64,000 bases of DNA, taken from the NCBI RefSeq assembly GCF_040750395.1, contig NZ_JBFLVD010000020.1:60022-124021 (forward strand). The letters run 5' to 3'. The position numbers and the translations under genes were made by a program. Below the pieces are notes generated by a model. The model saw only the letters and a program-made list of their open reading frames with translations. It did not search any database and was not told the DNA's origin. Shown here one piece after another: positions 8,315 to 17,841 of this stretch. The stretch is from Scandinavium sp002470465 (lineage in GTDB: Bacteria; Pseudomonadota; Gammaproteobacteria; Enterobacterales; Enterobacteriaceae). Position 1 is the first letter of the stretch. Every line of letters begins with the position of its first letter.

Positions 8315-10813
8315 TTATTTACAGGGTAAAAGGAGCTGTGACAGGCTCTGGTAATTTGCCGGAACTTCAATGCGGCATTGCTTTCGCCCTCCCCAGGCCA
8401 CGTCCAGCGTCTCATTGCGCTGGACGCCGGTCAGATAAACGCTGCCGTCATCATTCACTACCGAAACTTCCCGCCCCGCTTTATTCAGCACAATTGCGCC
8501 GAAAGGCGGCGCGACGCCGTCCACCGTGCGCAACGCCGCGAACATTTTTTCGCCTTTCACCACTTCAAAATTGCGATAGCCAATGGCGCCTTCCGTCAGG
8601 GTCCCCTGAACCACCGCCCGGGTAGCCTCTACGTCATCGGCAAGGTTATTAACGTCAATGCGCGTGGTGGTGTCGTAATAACTACTGACGCCGGGAACCA
8701 CCGCCAGGCCAAAGCGGTTAGTCACCGCGCGTCCGCCATCAATCGGCACCCCGGACACCTCGCCGGTACTGACCAGAATGCGGCTGCCGCCCATCGACTC
8801 GCGGTGCGCGGCGGCGCCCTGCGCGGTTGCCGTTACCCCGCCGCGTACCGTGCCGCTCAGCGCGGTGTAGCTGTCCTGCTGATAAGAGGAGTTAACATTG
8901 AGCGAACCATAGGGCGAGGCGTGGGTGTAGTAACCACTGGCAATCGCTTTACCACGCTGGTTAACGCCGGCATTGATGTTCCAGCTGTTGTTGGGGTCGG
9001 AATAATCGCTGTAAGAGGCGGTCTGGCTGGTATCCTGACGGTTCAACTGCAGGTTGTACCCCGCCCGTCGTCCATTACCGAACGGCACAGAGACGTTCAG
9101 CGCACCGCCGTAATCATCGCTGCGATAGTATTTCGACTTATATGCTGTCATCGAGACCGAGACGTTTTTGACACCGGCCACATCAAACATTTTGCTCAGT
9201 GACAAATCGGTGCGGTTACGCTGACCGCTGTTCCAGTAATCCTGATAGGTGTGACTGATATAAGCTGTCACGCTCTTCGCCGGATCGTCGGCCCAGAAGG
9301 TTTTGTTCGCCGTCAGGGTATAAGCCTGCTTCTCACGACGTTGGTATTCACCCGTCTTGCTGCTGTTACGGACATCCAGATAACTGGACATGTCCATATA
9401 TTTACGCTGCGAGAAACGGTAGCCGGCGAAAGTGATTTGGCTGTTCCAAGCATCAAAGCGCTTGGCATATTGCACCTTGAGCGACATACCGGCGTCACGA
9501 TCCCGTCCCGGCAGTCTGGCAACTGACTGGGTGACATCCATTGACAGCGCGCCGAGGGCGTTCAGATTAACGCCCGCTCCGGCGTTCAGCGCGTTGTAAT
9601 TACCCGCCAGCAGCGAGCCGCCATACAGCGACCAGGTGTTATTCAGCCCCCAGGAGAAATCAGCCATCACCAGCCCCTGACCGGTTAGGCGATGATTCAG
9701 CGTTGAGGGTCTGCCTGCCGAGAGGTTGTAGCGCACTTTGCCCGGACGGGTCAGATAAGGCAGCGACATATTGTTGACTTCAAAGCTGGAGACATGACCA
9801 TCCTCTTCTTCGATGCGCACTTCCAGTTTGCCCCGCACACCTCTGCTCAAATCCTGAATAACAAAAGGCCCGGCGGGTACGGTAGTCTCATACAGCACGC
9901 GTCCTGCCTGCAGTACGCGCACTGTCGCGTTACTGTTAGCGATGCCGCGGATCTCCTGAGCATAGCCCTGCAGATTGGGCGGTAGCATGCGCTCATCATC
10001 GCGCAGGTTGACGCCGGTCAGGCGGAAGTTACTGAACACGGCAGAATCCAGATACAGCTCGCCAACGGCGAGACGCGCGCCCATTTCCGGCAGAGGACGA
10101 AAACCATAAATCTGGTTCCAGCTAAAGCCCCGGCTGTTGCGTAAGCGATTCCGTTCGGCATGGGCCTGATAATCCGCGCGCGCGCGCCAGCCGCCAGCAT
10201 TGGCACCCAACGTTCCGTAGCTGCTGAAGCTGTTATAGGAACTGTGCGTTTCGCCACGGCCATAGCGTTTGCCAATCTGACCGCTGAGATTGTAATCCAG
10301 CAGCAAACCGGGAATACCCTGATCCCACTGCTCTGGCGGCGTCCAGTTCGGCGCAGAGTACTTCATCGACGCCTGCGGGATAGAGATCTGTAGCGTACCC
10401 TGTCCGAGGCGATTGGATACCCGCGCCCCTTCGATCGCGCTCAGATCCGCACACTCGCCGTCGCGCCAGTATTGCACCTTGTCAACAGCGGCTTTTTTCA
10501 GCGCCATCGCCTTGATCAGATCTGCGGGCAAACAGATGCGTGAGGCCTGGCTGTTCTCGGCATCGGCATAGACATGAATATTACGCTGGCTTAAGGTATT
10601 ATTATTGATTCTGACATCCAGCAGATAATCGCCGGGTAATATATAGTTTTCGTTGGAAAAATTACTCAAATCAATACGGCTGCGCTCATTAATATCCAGC
10701 ACATCAGTATTAAACTCCGTCACGGCCTCGGCGGAATGACTTTTGCAAAAGGACAGACCTATACATACCGCTAATAATTTTTTCCGCGAACTTAAGGAAA
10801 TCATAGAGAACAT
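8315..10813 (-). CDS. Outer-membrane fimbrial usher (FimD/PapC family)
   Basis: The usher is the outer-membrane pore and assembly platform for the fimbria. At 832 residues it is full length: signal peptide, N-terminal domain starting FNTDVLDI, the barrel with GVNLRDDERMLPPNLQGYAQ near residue 270 and NATVRVLQAGRVLYETTVPAG near 310, then the C-terminal domains with PFGAIVLNKAGREVSVV and a terminal cysteine-containing LLPCK. ATG codons at 10813 and 10804 are both possible. It lies between minor-pilin and chaperone genes in the usual order. No damage seen. Confidence 0.95.
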   Translation of the reverse strand: MFSMISLSSRKKLLAVCIGLSFCKSHSAEAVTEFNTDVLDINERSRIDLSNFSNENYILPGDYLLDVRINNNTLSQRNIHVYADAENSQASRICLPADLIKAMALKKAAVDKVQYWRDGECADLSAIEGARVSNRLGQGTLQISIPQASMKYSAPNWTPPEQWDQGIPGLLLDYNLSGQIGKRYGRGETHSSYNSFSSYGTLGANAGGWRARADYQAHAERNRLRNSRGFSWNQIYGFRPLPEMGARLAVGELYLDSAVFSNFRLTGVNLRDDERMLPPNLQGYAQEIRGIANSNATVRVLQAGRVLYETTVPAGPFVIQDLSRGVRGKLEVRIEEEDGHVSSFEVNNMSLPYLTRPGKVRYNLSAGRPSTLNHRLTGQGLVMADFSWGLNNTWSLYGGSLLAGNYNALNAGAGVNLNALGALSMDVTQSVARLPGRDRDAGMSLKVQYAKRFDAWNSQITFAGYRFSQRKYMDMSSYLDVRNSSKTGEYQRREKQAYTLTANKTFWADDPAKSVTAYISHTYQDYWNSGQRNRTDLSLSKMFDVAGVKNVSVSMTAYKSKYYRSDDYGGALNVSVPFGNGRRAGYNLQLNRQDTSQTASYSDYSDPNNSWNINAGVNQRGKAIASGYYTHASPYGSLNVNSSYQQDSYTALSGTVRGGVTATAQGAAAHRESMGGSRILVSTGEVSGVPIDGGRAVTNRFGLAVVPGVSSYYDTTTRIDVNNLADDVEATRAVVQGTLTEGAIGYRNFEVVKGEKMFAALRTVDGVAPPFGAIVLNKAGREVSVVNDDGSVYLTGVQRNETLDVAWGGRKQCRIEVPANYQSLSQLLLPCK

Positions 10814-10883
10814 CCATTAATCTCAAAGCAAATACAGCACGGTTCACTTATTCTGTCCACAGACGCTATGCATATAAAAAAAA

Positions 10884-11420
10884 TCAAAAATAACTGAGGG
10901 ATATCTGCGCCATGGCATTAATTTCCCCTGCCCCAACCTGCTGACCAAAACCACGCAAGGAAGCGTGAAAAACCAGCTGGCCCTGCTCCGACATTAATTC
11001 TTTTATATTAAATGACCTGTCGAGGGAGATTACCTCGCCTTTACTGCTGGTGAATTCAATCGCCACACCATTCACTTCGCCCCCCGGCTGTAGCAGACGG
11101 GGGTCGTACTCGCTCGGCGTACCGGAGAATTGAATACTGAACAGCCGCTCACCGTCAGAAAAGCCGTTACAGGAGGTGGTGCGTAGTACAAACTGCTGGC
11201 CGCTGTCGGCGATTCTGCTGTTAGATTCCGCCACCAGTCGCCTTACCGGCAACTGGCCAAAATCCACTGTTTGTGCCACGCTGTCGCTTGCAATACCGCA
11301 GGCCGCGGTAACGATGGCCCCTGACATTGACAATTTTCCCTGATGTTGGTCATTTGCTGTTACGCTTATTGCCGTGAGCAGTAAGGGGATACCAATGCTA
11401 TAGCGTTTTAATTTTGACAT
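10884..11420 (-). CDS. Fimbrial minor pilin subunit (second gene of operon)
   Basis: A 178-residue pilin-like protein with a signal peptide, cysteines at ACGIASD and TTSCNGF, and an end in AQISLSYF. I chose the ATG at 11420, which follows GAGG with an 8-base spacer, over a GTG three codons upstream. It occupies the slot between major subunit and usher, like MrpB in MR/P-type operons, where it may terminate or anchor the fibre at the usher. The resemblance is in position and general pilin form, not in any diagnostic motif. Confidence 0.85.
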   Translation of the reverse strand: MSKLKRYSIGIPLLLTAISVTANDQHQGKLSMSGAIVTAACGIASDSVAQTVDFGQLPVRRLVAESNSRIADSGQQFVLRTTSCNGFSDGERLFSIQFSGTPSEYDPRLLQPGGEVNGVAIEFTSSKGEVISLDRSFNIKELMSEQGQLVFHASLRGFGQQVGAGEINAMAQISLSYF

Positions 11421-11443
11421 GTTCTTCACCTCAACGCGGAATC

Positions 11444-11473
11444 AGCTGGTGGCGATTCCCTTCGTCACCAGCT
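11444..11473 (-). terminator. Hairpin after the major pilin gene
   Basis: An 8-bp inverted repeat (AGCTGGTG / CACCAGCT), extended by three more pairs after one mismatch, follows the major pilin stop by about 27 bp. Hairpins here are well known in fimbrial operons: they stabilise the major subunit mRNA and reduce read-through into usher and chaperone genes. There is no strong U-tract. Confidence 0.5.
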
Positions 11474-11499
11474 ACTCAGAGCAAAAAGAGTAAACCGCG

Positions 11500-12027
11500 T
11501 TAGTTATAAGCCAGCGTAAAAGTCGCCAGGCTGGTAAATTCACCCGGGGTGACTACGTGAGCCGCCTCTGTTGAGTTACCTTTTAATGCCGCCTGCAGGC
11601 GGATAGAGTTGTTGCCACTGTTGATCTGGATGTCCGATGAATCCTCACCGAGCGGGATCTGGGTATTGTTATCGCTCAGCAGAGCAATACCCGCGCCTGC
11701 AGCGTGTCCGCCCTGCAGACCTAATAGCGTCCCATCGGTACCATCAGCCGTACCGGTAAATTTAACGGTAACGGTTGAGTCCGCCTGGCAATCAAGCAGG
11801 TTGATATTGAAGGGAACAGGCGTCGCCTGACCGCCCTGCTTCAGCACGCTGGCAGTTACTACACCCATCGGCACGTTAATATCCGTTGAGTCTGGTGCAA
11901 TACTGCATGGCGACGCAGTGATAGCGCCAGTGAAGGTGATTTTACCTGAGTCCTCGGGTGCAGCCTGTGCTGTACCGGTCAGAAAGCTGAGAGCCAGCAA
12001 AGGTGCCCACATCTTTTTCATCTGCAT
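11500..12027 (-). CDS. Major fimbrial subunit (FimA-type pilin)
   Basis: This is the shaft subunit, made in excess, with about 175 residues. It has a signal peptide (MQMKKMWAPLLALSFLTGTAQA), a PCSIAPDS motif near residue 42, a second cysteine in LLDCQADS and the classic end EFTSLATFTLAYN. The start at 12027 follows GGAG by 9 bases; an in-frame extension of nine codons upstream is unlikely. It is the first gene of the operon and is followed by a hairpin that would favour its expression over the genes behind it. Confidence 0.93.
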   Translation of the reverse strand: MQMKKMWAPLLALSFLTGTAQAAPEDSGKITFTGAITASPCSIAPDSTDINVPMGVVTASVLKQGGQATPVPFNINLLDCQADSTVTVKFTGTADGTDGTLLGLQGGHAAGAGIALLSDNNTQIPLGEDSSDIQINSGNNSIRLQAALKGNSTEAAHVVTPGEFTSLATFTLAYN

Positions 12028-12332
12028 TGTTACTACTCCATTAAATTGAACCACTGAAAGCTATATCCTCTGTCAATGGGATCCTGTCACGCCAGGAAAA
12101 TTCCTTTGACCAGATAAATATAATGAACAGCAGGTAATAAATGATATTTCCATTTAAGAAATGCATCATTAACCCACCAGGAAGAAATTCCAGTAAATGA
12201 GTTATGTCAGCCAGGTAAATTGCTTGATGGTTTTTTTTCTGTAATAAATACCATTACAAAACCTGACAAATCACACCACCTAATAATCAGTGCCATTAGA
12301 AATCAGCCGCAAAACCCAGGATCTCAATTAAG
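12028..12332. promoter_or_regulatory. Divergent control region of the fimbrial operon and FKBP gene
   Basis: This 305-bp AT-rich stretch separates two divergently read units and must hold both promoters. I looked for long inverted repeats that would mark an invertible fim-type switch and saw none. Runs of T (8 bases near 12230) and several TAATAAAT-like boxes are present but not assignable by eye. Confidence 0.5.
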
Positions 12333-13406
12333 ATGGTTAACTTTTTTACTTTAAGGGGCGCGTGGTCGCTATGGCTGCTGCTTATTATTCCTTGCTCGCT
12401 GTCAGCGCAGGAGTTTATCTGGGATCACAGCCGTACCAGTGAGCCGCTGCAAAATAATTTCCTGGCACCACCGGTCCCTGCCACGCCCCCCATGCTCTCC
12501 CAGCCCATGGAGACAAAACAGCCGCCCATTGACGCAGGCCGGCTGAAGCAGCAGGAACGCCAAATCAACCGACTGAAACAGGAACTTACTGCTGAAAAAA
12601 AGCTCGCCCGACAACAGCAGGCCGGGCTGAAGGCGGAGATTCAGAGCCTAAAAAAACAGGCGGCAGCGGCGCCAAAATCTCTTCCAACCGCCAACCTAGG
12701 CCCTGTATTGGATGCAATATTTACCCTGACGGATATACGGGCAAGCTTTGCCCGCCTCACCTCGTCAACCCTGAGCGCGCGCTTCTCGCTCTCGGCGGAG
12801 CAAAAAGCTGACTACGCCACCGGTATACTGATTGGGCGTGATATTGCCCTGATGCAGCAACGTAACCGTACGCTCAGTATGCCCAATGACAGCCGGGCGA
12901 TCCTGGCCGGAATTGAGGATCAACTTAAGCAAAAAAATCGCCTGACCGAGGATGAACTTGACGCTGTATTGCAGAGCAGAGAGTCGTCATTGCAGACCGC
13001 CAGCCAGAGGTTTGCCTCCCAGCAGCGACTGCAGGATGCTCGCTATATTAAACAGTTTATTCAGCGTAGCGGCAGCCGTCGCGCCGCCTCGGGTTTTTAC
13101 TATCGCATCGAGCAGCATGGACGGGGGAAAATCAGGAATGAAAGCCAGGTGGATATTCAGGTAACAGAGAGTCTGGCCGATGGCACAGTGGTGAATGATA
13201 TGGCCCGCACCGGCTCCTTTATTTCGCAGCAGTTACAGGAGTATCCGCCGCTGTTTAAGGACGCGCTGTCACTGATTGGCAATCAGGGCCAGATTACTTT
13301 GCTGGTACCGCCGGAGCTGGCTTATGGCGACAAGGGTTATCCTCCCTCCATCCCGCCGGGAGCTACTTTAATCTATTCAATAAAGGTACAGAGCGTCACG
13401 CTGTAA
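12333..13406 (+). CDS. Secreted FKBP-type peptidyl-prolyl isomerase linked to fimbriae
   Basis: The 357-residue product has a signal peptide (to about residue 25, CSLSAQ), a proline-rich linker, a coiled-coil-prone stretch at 68-110 (QQERQINRLKQELTAEKK), an FKBP N-terminal dimerisation domain at about 120-235 and a C-terminal FKBP fold at about 250-355. The FKBP part shows VNDMARTGSF, VPPELAYGDKGYPP and IPPGATLIYSIKV. It should help fold proteins in the periplasm. Its divergent position beside the fimbrial operon suggests a role in pilin or usher folding, but that is inference. The ribosome site before ATG 12333 is weak. Confidence 0.85.
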   Translation: MVNFFTLRGAWSLWLLLIIPCSLSAQEFIWDHSRTSEPLQNNFLAPPVPATPPMLSQPMETKQPPIDAGRLKQQERQINRLKQELTAEKKLARQQQAGLKAEIQSLKKQAAAAPKSLPTANLGPVLDAIFTLTDIRASFARLTSSTLSARFSLSAEQKADYATGILIGRDIALMQQRNRTLSMPNDSRAILAGIEDQLKQKNRLTEDELDAVLQSRESSLQTASQRFASQQRLQDARYIKQFIQRSGSRRAASGFYYRIEQHGRGKIRNESQVDIQVTESLADGTVVNDMARTGSFISQQLQEYPPLFKDALSLIGNQGQITLLVPPELAYGDKGYPPSIPPGATLIYSIKVQSVTL

Positions 13407-13539
13407 GGCAGATGGCGGTTACCCCGGTAGCTGACAGCAGAAGTTAACGTTGGAAAACGGTTTTGTTTTCTATACCTTTTCAAGGCCGGAAATCAGAATC
13501 GGAACGGTTGAGTGATGCTGGTGTTAAACGGTCGCAAAT

Positions 13540-13568
13540 AAAAAAAATCGTGGGCAAACCGCCCACGA
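13540..13568 (-). terminator. Rho-independent terminator of the copper-receptor gene
   Basis: On the minus strand, TCGTGGGC and GCCCACGA form an 8-bp stem with a 5-base loop, followed directly by a run of eight T. It lies 50 bp after the stop codon of the decayed receptor gene. Confidence 0.85.
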
Positions 13569-13617
13569 AGGAAACAGGACCATCCTTGTCCCGAAGGGCA
13601 CTCACACTATTTATTGG

Positions 13618-14926
13618 TCAGAATTTATACTCCGCGTTGAGCCTCCAACTGCGTCCCGGTTCGGGTATCCGCTGGCTAGAAGAAAAACCAAACTGTTCAT
13701 TACCGGCACCATTCAGATGCTGTGAATAGTTCTTATTGAAAATATTATCGATACCACCGCCAACGCTGAGATCCTGGTTAATTTAGTAATTCAGCTTCTA
13801 TGACAGCACGGCGAACGCTCGAGATCACGTCCGGTGACATTTCCCTGATCCTTCGCTACACGCCCCTGGCAATGACCTCATTGCGCCTCTGGCGCATATC
13901 AGTGGCACGAATGCAGTCGATACGCGCGCCAGTCACAGTTTTACCGTTCTCACTGACATTTTGTTGCCACTCGGAGAACACACCAGCCTGACGATATTCT
14001 GCATCCGCTTTCCACACCTCAGACTGCTCCTTGCGATGCTGATTTTGCTGGGCTCGTGATGTGAGTGCCATCCTTTTGCCACTCCACACTCAGGCGTGTG
14101 CCATAAACTATGCTGCCGACCTCAGAGGACATTTTCATCATCGGCGGCCGACGTAACGAATAATTGTTCATGACATGCCCGGTACTGTTGTAGTAGCCAC
14201 GCAGCTTGCTGAGATGCTCGGTAAGATTGTATTTTTCCACTTTCAGCGCCGCATTGTTGCGTAGGAATTTCGCGCCGGCCATAGCTCGCCCGGCAAAGCG
14301 GGCTTCACCATCGCCGCCACTCACCGACAGCTCGACCAGATCGTCAGCGGAGGGCGTCCAGCCCAGGATTACACCGCTGTTCCACTTGCGCCACATACCC
14401 GGCACCTATGTGCCATCGCCCACTTTAAAGTTATCGGCCATTGTGTGGTTGGCATCCAGCTGTAACCAGCCGGCCGGATTGCCGGCAGCCATACTCAGCT
14501 GCTGGTCATCCCTGCCGTTAGCGCCAGCCAGAACGAAACTTTTATGCTTGGCTCAGAGAAACGTTCCGTTGCCCGTTCAAACAGCACCGTCTTCGGTCCC
14601 GAAATGATCTCCACTAAATCGAAATTCTTCGGCGAAATATAAGCCGTGGGCGAATCCATACGCGATCCTCAGCCCCTGCAGATTACCGCCATCAGCCAGA
14701 ATATTCAGGCGTGAATCAAATATGCCACGAAACACCGGGTCGCCATTACTGCCGCCATTGCAGATCTGGCTGACCATCACCCTGTCTGCCTCAGTCGGAG
14801 CCACTGCGGTTACCTGCATAACATCTTCAGCACTGGTAAACTGAACTCACTGGCGCAGCAGAGTGCGGTCAGGCAGGACAGCCTGATTTTTTTAGCGGAT
14901 CTCTGGCTAGAAATACGACAAACCAT
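13618..14926 (-). pseudogene. TonB-dependent copper receptor (OprC/NosA family), decayed
   Basis: OprC/NosA receptors take up copper through the outer membrane with TonB energy. Pieces in several frames follow each other in the right order. They are a signal peptide from ATG 14926; a plug segment GGSNGDPVFRGIFDSRLNIL near 14700-14760, closely matching OprC-type plugs; a barrel part with GWTPSADDLVELSVSGGDGE near 14350; QAGVFSEWQQNVSENGKTV near 13960; and a C-terminus GGGIDNIFNKNYSQHLNGAG ending EYKF at 13618. Several frameshifts, stops and missing stretches separate them. About 1.3 kb remains of the roughly 2 kb expected, so it cannot make a working receptor. Confidence 0.85.
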
Positions 14927-15235
14927 TTTATTTTTACCTGCTTATAATCTAAATTTAAATACCGGAAAATAACCTGCCCGTATTATTCTGCCGGTAAAAT
15001 TAAACAATTATCGCCAGGGAAAAAATCACCTTGCCCGCAGAATGCTCTGTCATATATTAAGTAATTTCTCAGTGCATTAAGGCTAAATTTATCGCTAAAT
15101 AAAATATAACAAAAAAAACCGGGTAAATTACCAGTTGCATTATGGTGTTATAAAGTGAAAGACGCTATTGTTATCGCGCTGATTCAGCGTTTGGGTTCAG
15201 CGTAACGTTATCCCTGAAAGCAAAGGAACATTGCA

Positions 15236-15772
15236 ATGAAGCAACAAATTATTCTGGCGGACAAGAGCTATATTATCAGGCGCGGCCTGACTGATATGAT
15301 AGAGAGCATTGCGCAAAAAAATAACACTCCGTTAGTAGTGATGGCTGAAGCTAGCAGCGTAACGGAACTCTACCATCTGCTGGCGCATCATCGGCCTGAC
15401 TATTTGTTTCTCAGTCTGCAATTAACTGCCAGCGAACAGTATCCGCATCAGTCTGAAATAGAAGATTTACTACTGGTTAAGGATATAAAACAACGCCACC
15501 CGGAAATTGAGATTATTACTACCTCGCCATTTCAAAATCTGCGCCTGCTGCAGTCGGCAATAAAAGCCGGCGCTCACAGTTTTATCAGTCACAATGTCAG
15601 CGAAAACTTTCTTAGCATGCTGTTCAGTCAGCCGCATAAAAACCTTAACAGTAATACTGATAGTTCGCTGATAGCCTTTCAGCAGGGCAGAACAGGCAAA
15701 GAGCAAAGCCCGACGACCTGTCAGGCTGAAATTATCTCATTAGCCGAATACAGCCTTAGCCGCAGTAAATAA
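15236..15772 (+). CDS. Receiver-only protein related to the RcsB-like regulator at 31 kb
   Basis: The 178-residue product starts MKQQIILADKSYIIRRGLTD, like a CheY/RcsB receiver, and shares segments with the regulator at 31210 (ILADKSYIIRRG against LIADEHTLIRRG; LQSAIKAGAHSFIS against RMALEAGARGYIS). The phospho-acceptor aspartate position reads YLFLSL, with Ser in place of Asp, so classic phosphorylation is unlikely. The LuxR-type helix-turn-helix is missing: after residue 130 the sequence is unrelated. It could be a decayed regulator or a DNA-independent partner for RcsB-like proteins. AAGGA before the ATG and an uninterrupted frame favour translation. Its last bases overlap the opposing dead porin gene. 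Confidence 0.65.
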   Translation: MKQQIILADKSYIIRRGLTDMIESIAQKNNTPLVVMAEASSVTELYHLLAHHRPDYLFLSLQLTASEQYPHQSEIEDLLLVKDIKQRHPEIEIITTSPFQNLRLLQSAIKAGAHSFISHNVSENFLSMLFSQPHKNLNSNTDSSLIAFQQGRTGKEQSPTTCQAEIISLAEYSLSRSK

Positions 15773-16873
15773 GCTCAGCTCTTTCAGCTTCGGCCCGGCG
15801 GCTGAACACGTTGACTTCGCCGCTACGAACATGATTGCCACGGTAGTTGAACTGAGCGATATTGCTGAGCACGCCCACCGCCCGCTCAGGTGCAACCAGG
15901 TACGCCAGTACCAGCTCCCGATCGCGCAAGTAATCATCTCCTGCATAAACCATTGAGATAAACGTGCCGCGCGAGTTTTTGCTCTTATGGCGCGGATAAA
16001 AACCCACTTCGTTGGCTTTGCTGGCACTCGTATAACCGACGCCCCAACGACTGTTCCAGCTGGCGCTGGCATCGAGGGCTACGTGGCTGGCATGATGGTC
16101 AAAATCACGCTGGCTGGCATAGCACTATATTGAACAAGCACCTCGGTCGCATACAGTTGCAGACCGAAAGTCAGGCTTTCGCCATAGCCGTACCGAACGT
16201 CCAGCAACTAGCTTTCCCACCTCAACTCGCCGCTGGCGAGATGGTTGATGTCCCGGTCGGTGTTGGTTTGAAAACGTTTGATCTCTGGCGAGTTGCACTT
16301 CATTGAGCGTTGAATCCAGGCTGCGCGCAGAGTGATATTGTCATGGTTTAACGATCCGCTGATGCCTGAGTAGCTGGTTGGCGACATACACATGGAGTTA
16401 GAGATAACGCCGAAAATTTTCAGCGTCTGCCAGCCCAAACGGGCATTGAGTTAGCTGCCCACCAGCGGATATTTCAGTCTAATGTTGCGCTGACCGAACT
16501 GTGAGAACCCGCCGGCATGATCCTCGCTGTTATGCAGCACGCTTCGAGAGTTGAACCAGTCACAGGCCCCGGGCCTGACAGCGCCATACCACACCGCATC
16601 GATACCAATAAGGTCATGAAAATAGCCTGACTGATAGTCCACAGCGCCCCCCTGTCCCCAGGCATTATGGACCCGCTGCGCACTGGAATTATCTTCCTTA
16701 ATATATTTCCACTGATTTTTAAGCGACAACGCAAGTTGAGCATCAGTGAAAAAGGGGTCAGCGAGAGCCTAATTCCATAGCGTATTTTGCTGCTTAATAT
16801 CCTTAGCTGCGGCCCGTCCGCTGATCGACAGAATCAACAAAGCCAGGCTAGTAGCGAGATGAGCTGAATGCAT
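15756..16873 (-). pseudogene. OprD-family outer-membrane porin, decayed
   Basis: From ATG 16873 the sequence gives a signal peptide (MHSAHLATSLALLILSISG), then LKNQWKYIKEDNS, AWGQGGAVDYQSGYFHDLIG, GWQTLKIFGVISNS, SPTSYSGISGSLNHDNITL and near the end NSRGTFISMVYAGDDYLRDR. This order fits OprD-type substrate-specific porins. In-frame stops follow LWN, LVGS and RWES, and one or more frameshifts occur near 16080. OprD porins take up small organic or sugar substrates. In enterobacteria some serve chitin sugars, but I cannot assign a substrate. The gene is dead as written. Confidence 0.7.
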
Positions 16874-17244
16874 GAATCCTTTAATCCTGATGAAGTAGCC
16901 GTAACCGTCTATTTATAGGTATCAACAGCCGACGATGTTATTGACTACCTTAACCAACCGCCGACTGTCGTGCATGGCTCTTCCCCCTCTCCTGCTAATA
17001 AAACAGGAGAGGGTAAAGTCATGACCCGGATAGCATTGCTGTGCAATACGACTAATAAAAACCCGCTCCATAATATAAGTTTCATTATGGATGATGATGT
17101 ACTGCTAACCATACCTGTCAGATAAGTTAAAAGCAGAGTTATGGATTGAGACGCACCGCGCTGTTGCTGGCATACCTGATAATTAAAATTCTTCCCCTCC
17201 GACTTTATCGGCTAACTCCGGCTATAACAGCTATCACTCTGGAT
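16874..17244. other. Intergenic, with a 10-bp inverted repeat
   Basis: There is no coding signal here. A perfect inverted repeat CCCTCTCCTG / CAGGAGAGGG lies at 16985-17013 with a 9-base loop. It could terminate the rml operon (stop at 17245, reading leftwards), but no U-tract follows. Confidence 0.45.
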
Positions 17245-17838
17245 TTACTTATCCATCATTAACTCAGCTCCTGGCTCATAAAAAAACCAGTTTTTAACCG
17301 CTGAGAAATCGTTGCGCGTTAATTCTCGCTCTGACACCACGATTTCATCATGAGGCAGCGGCCAGTTGATATTCAGCCATGGGTCGTTCCAGATAACTGC
17401 CCTTTCATATGCCAGATTCCATTGACCTGTGCACTTAAACTCTACCACGGTGTTATCAACCAGCGAGCAGAAGCCATGCAGAAAACCGCCCGGCACCCAT
17501 AATAAGCTATTGTCATCTTCAGACAGGTTTATGCTAATCCATTTACCAAACCAGGGGGAGTTGGTGCGGACGTCAACCACCACGTCAAAAATCCTGCCTT
17601 TGGTGCAGCGTACCAGTTTATCCTGAATATATGGTTCGATTTGACAATGCAGCCCCCTAACCACCCCGCGATGATTCACTGTGAAATTTTCCTGGAATAC
17701 ACAGCAATCGACGCCCAGATTTTTCAGATAATCGCGGTTGAAAATTTCGGAAAATGTTCCACGGTTATCATCGATAACTTGGTGTTTAATTAATTTCACA
17801 TCTGGAATACTTAATGACTCAATGTTGAATTTACCCAT
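17245..17838 (-). CDS. rmlC: RmlC-family dTDP-4-keto-6-deoxyglucose epimerase
   Basis: RmlC epimerises C3 and C5 of dTDP-4-keto-6-deoxyglucose on the way to dTDP-L-rhamnose. The 197-residue cupin shows GVVRGLHCQIEPY with the catalytic His, YIQDKLVRC with the conserved Lys, and WVPGGFLHGF. One feature is odd: where family members usually have two adjacent tyrosines in a TTNYYxP-like segment, including the catalytic one, this protein has CTGQWNL (Gln-Trp). That may change the epimerisation pattern or activity. It lies 3 bp after rmlA and has about a dozen more residues at the C-terminus than usual. Confidence 0.88.
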   Translation of the reverse strand: MGKFNIESLSIPDVKLIKHQVIDDNRGTFSEIFNRDYLKNLGVDCCVFQENFTVNHRGVVRGLHCQIEPYIQDKLVRCTKGRIFDVVVDVRTNSPWFGKWISINLSEDDNSLLWVPGGFLHGFCSLVDNTVVEFKCTGQWNLAYERAVIWNDPWLNINWPLPHDEIVVSERELTRNDFSAVKNWFFYEPGAELMMDK

Positions 17839-17841
17839 AAC

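Noticed and set aside
12028..12332. Invertible fim-type promoter switch
   Set aside because: No long inverted repeats and no adjacent fim-type recombinase gene were seen.
15470..15706. Minus-strand frame opposite the receiver-only gene
   Set aside because: It is the antisense shadow of a gene with a good ribosome site and receiver homology.
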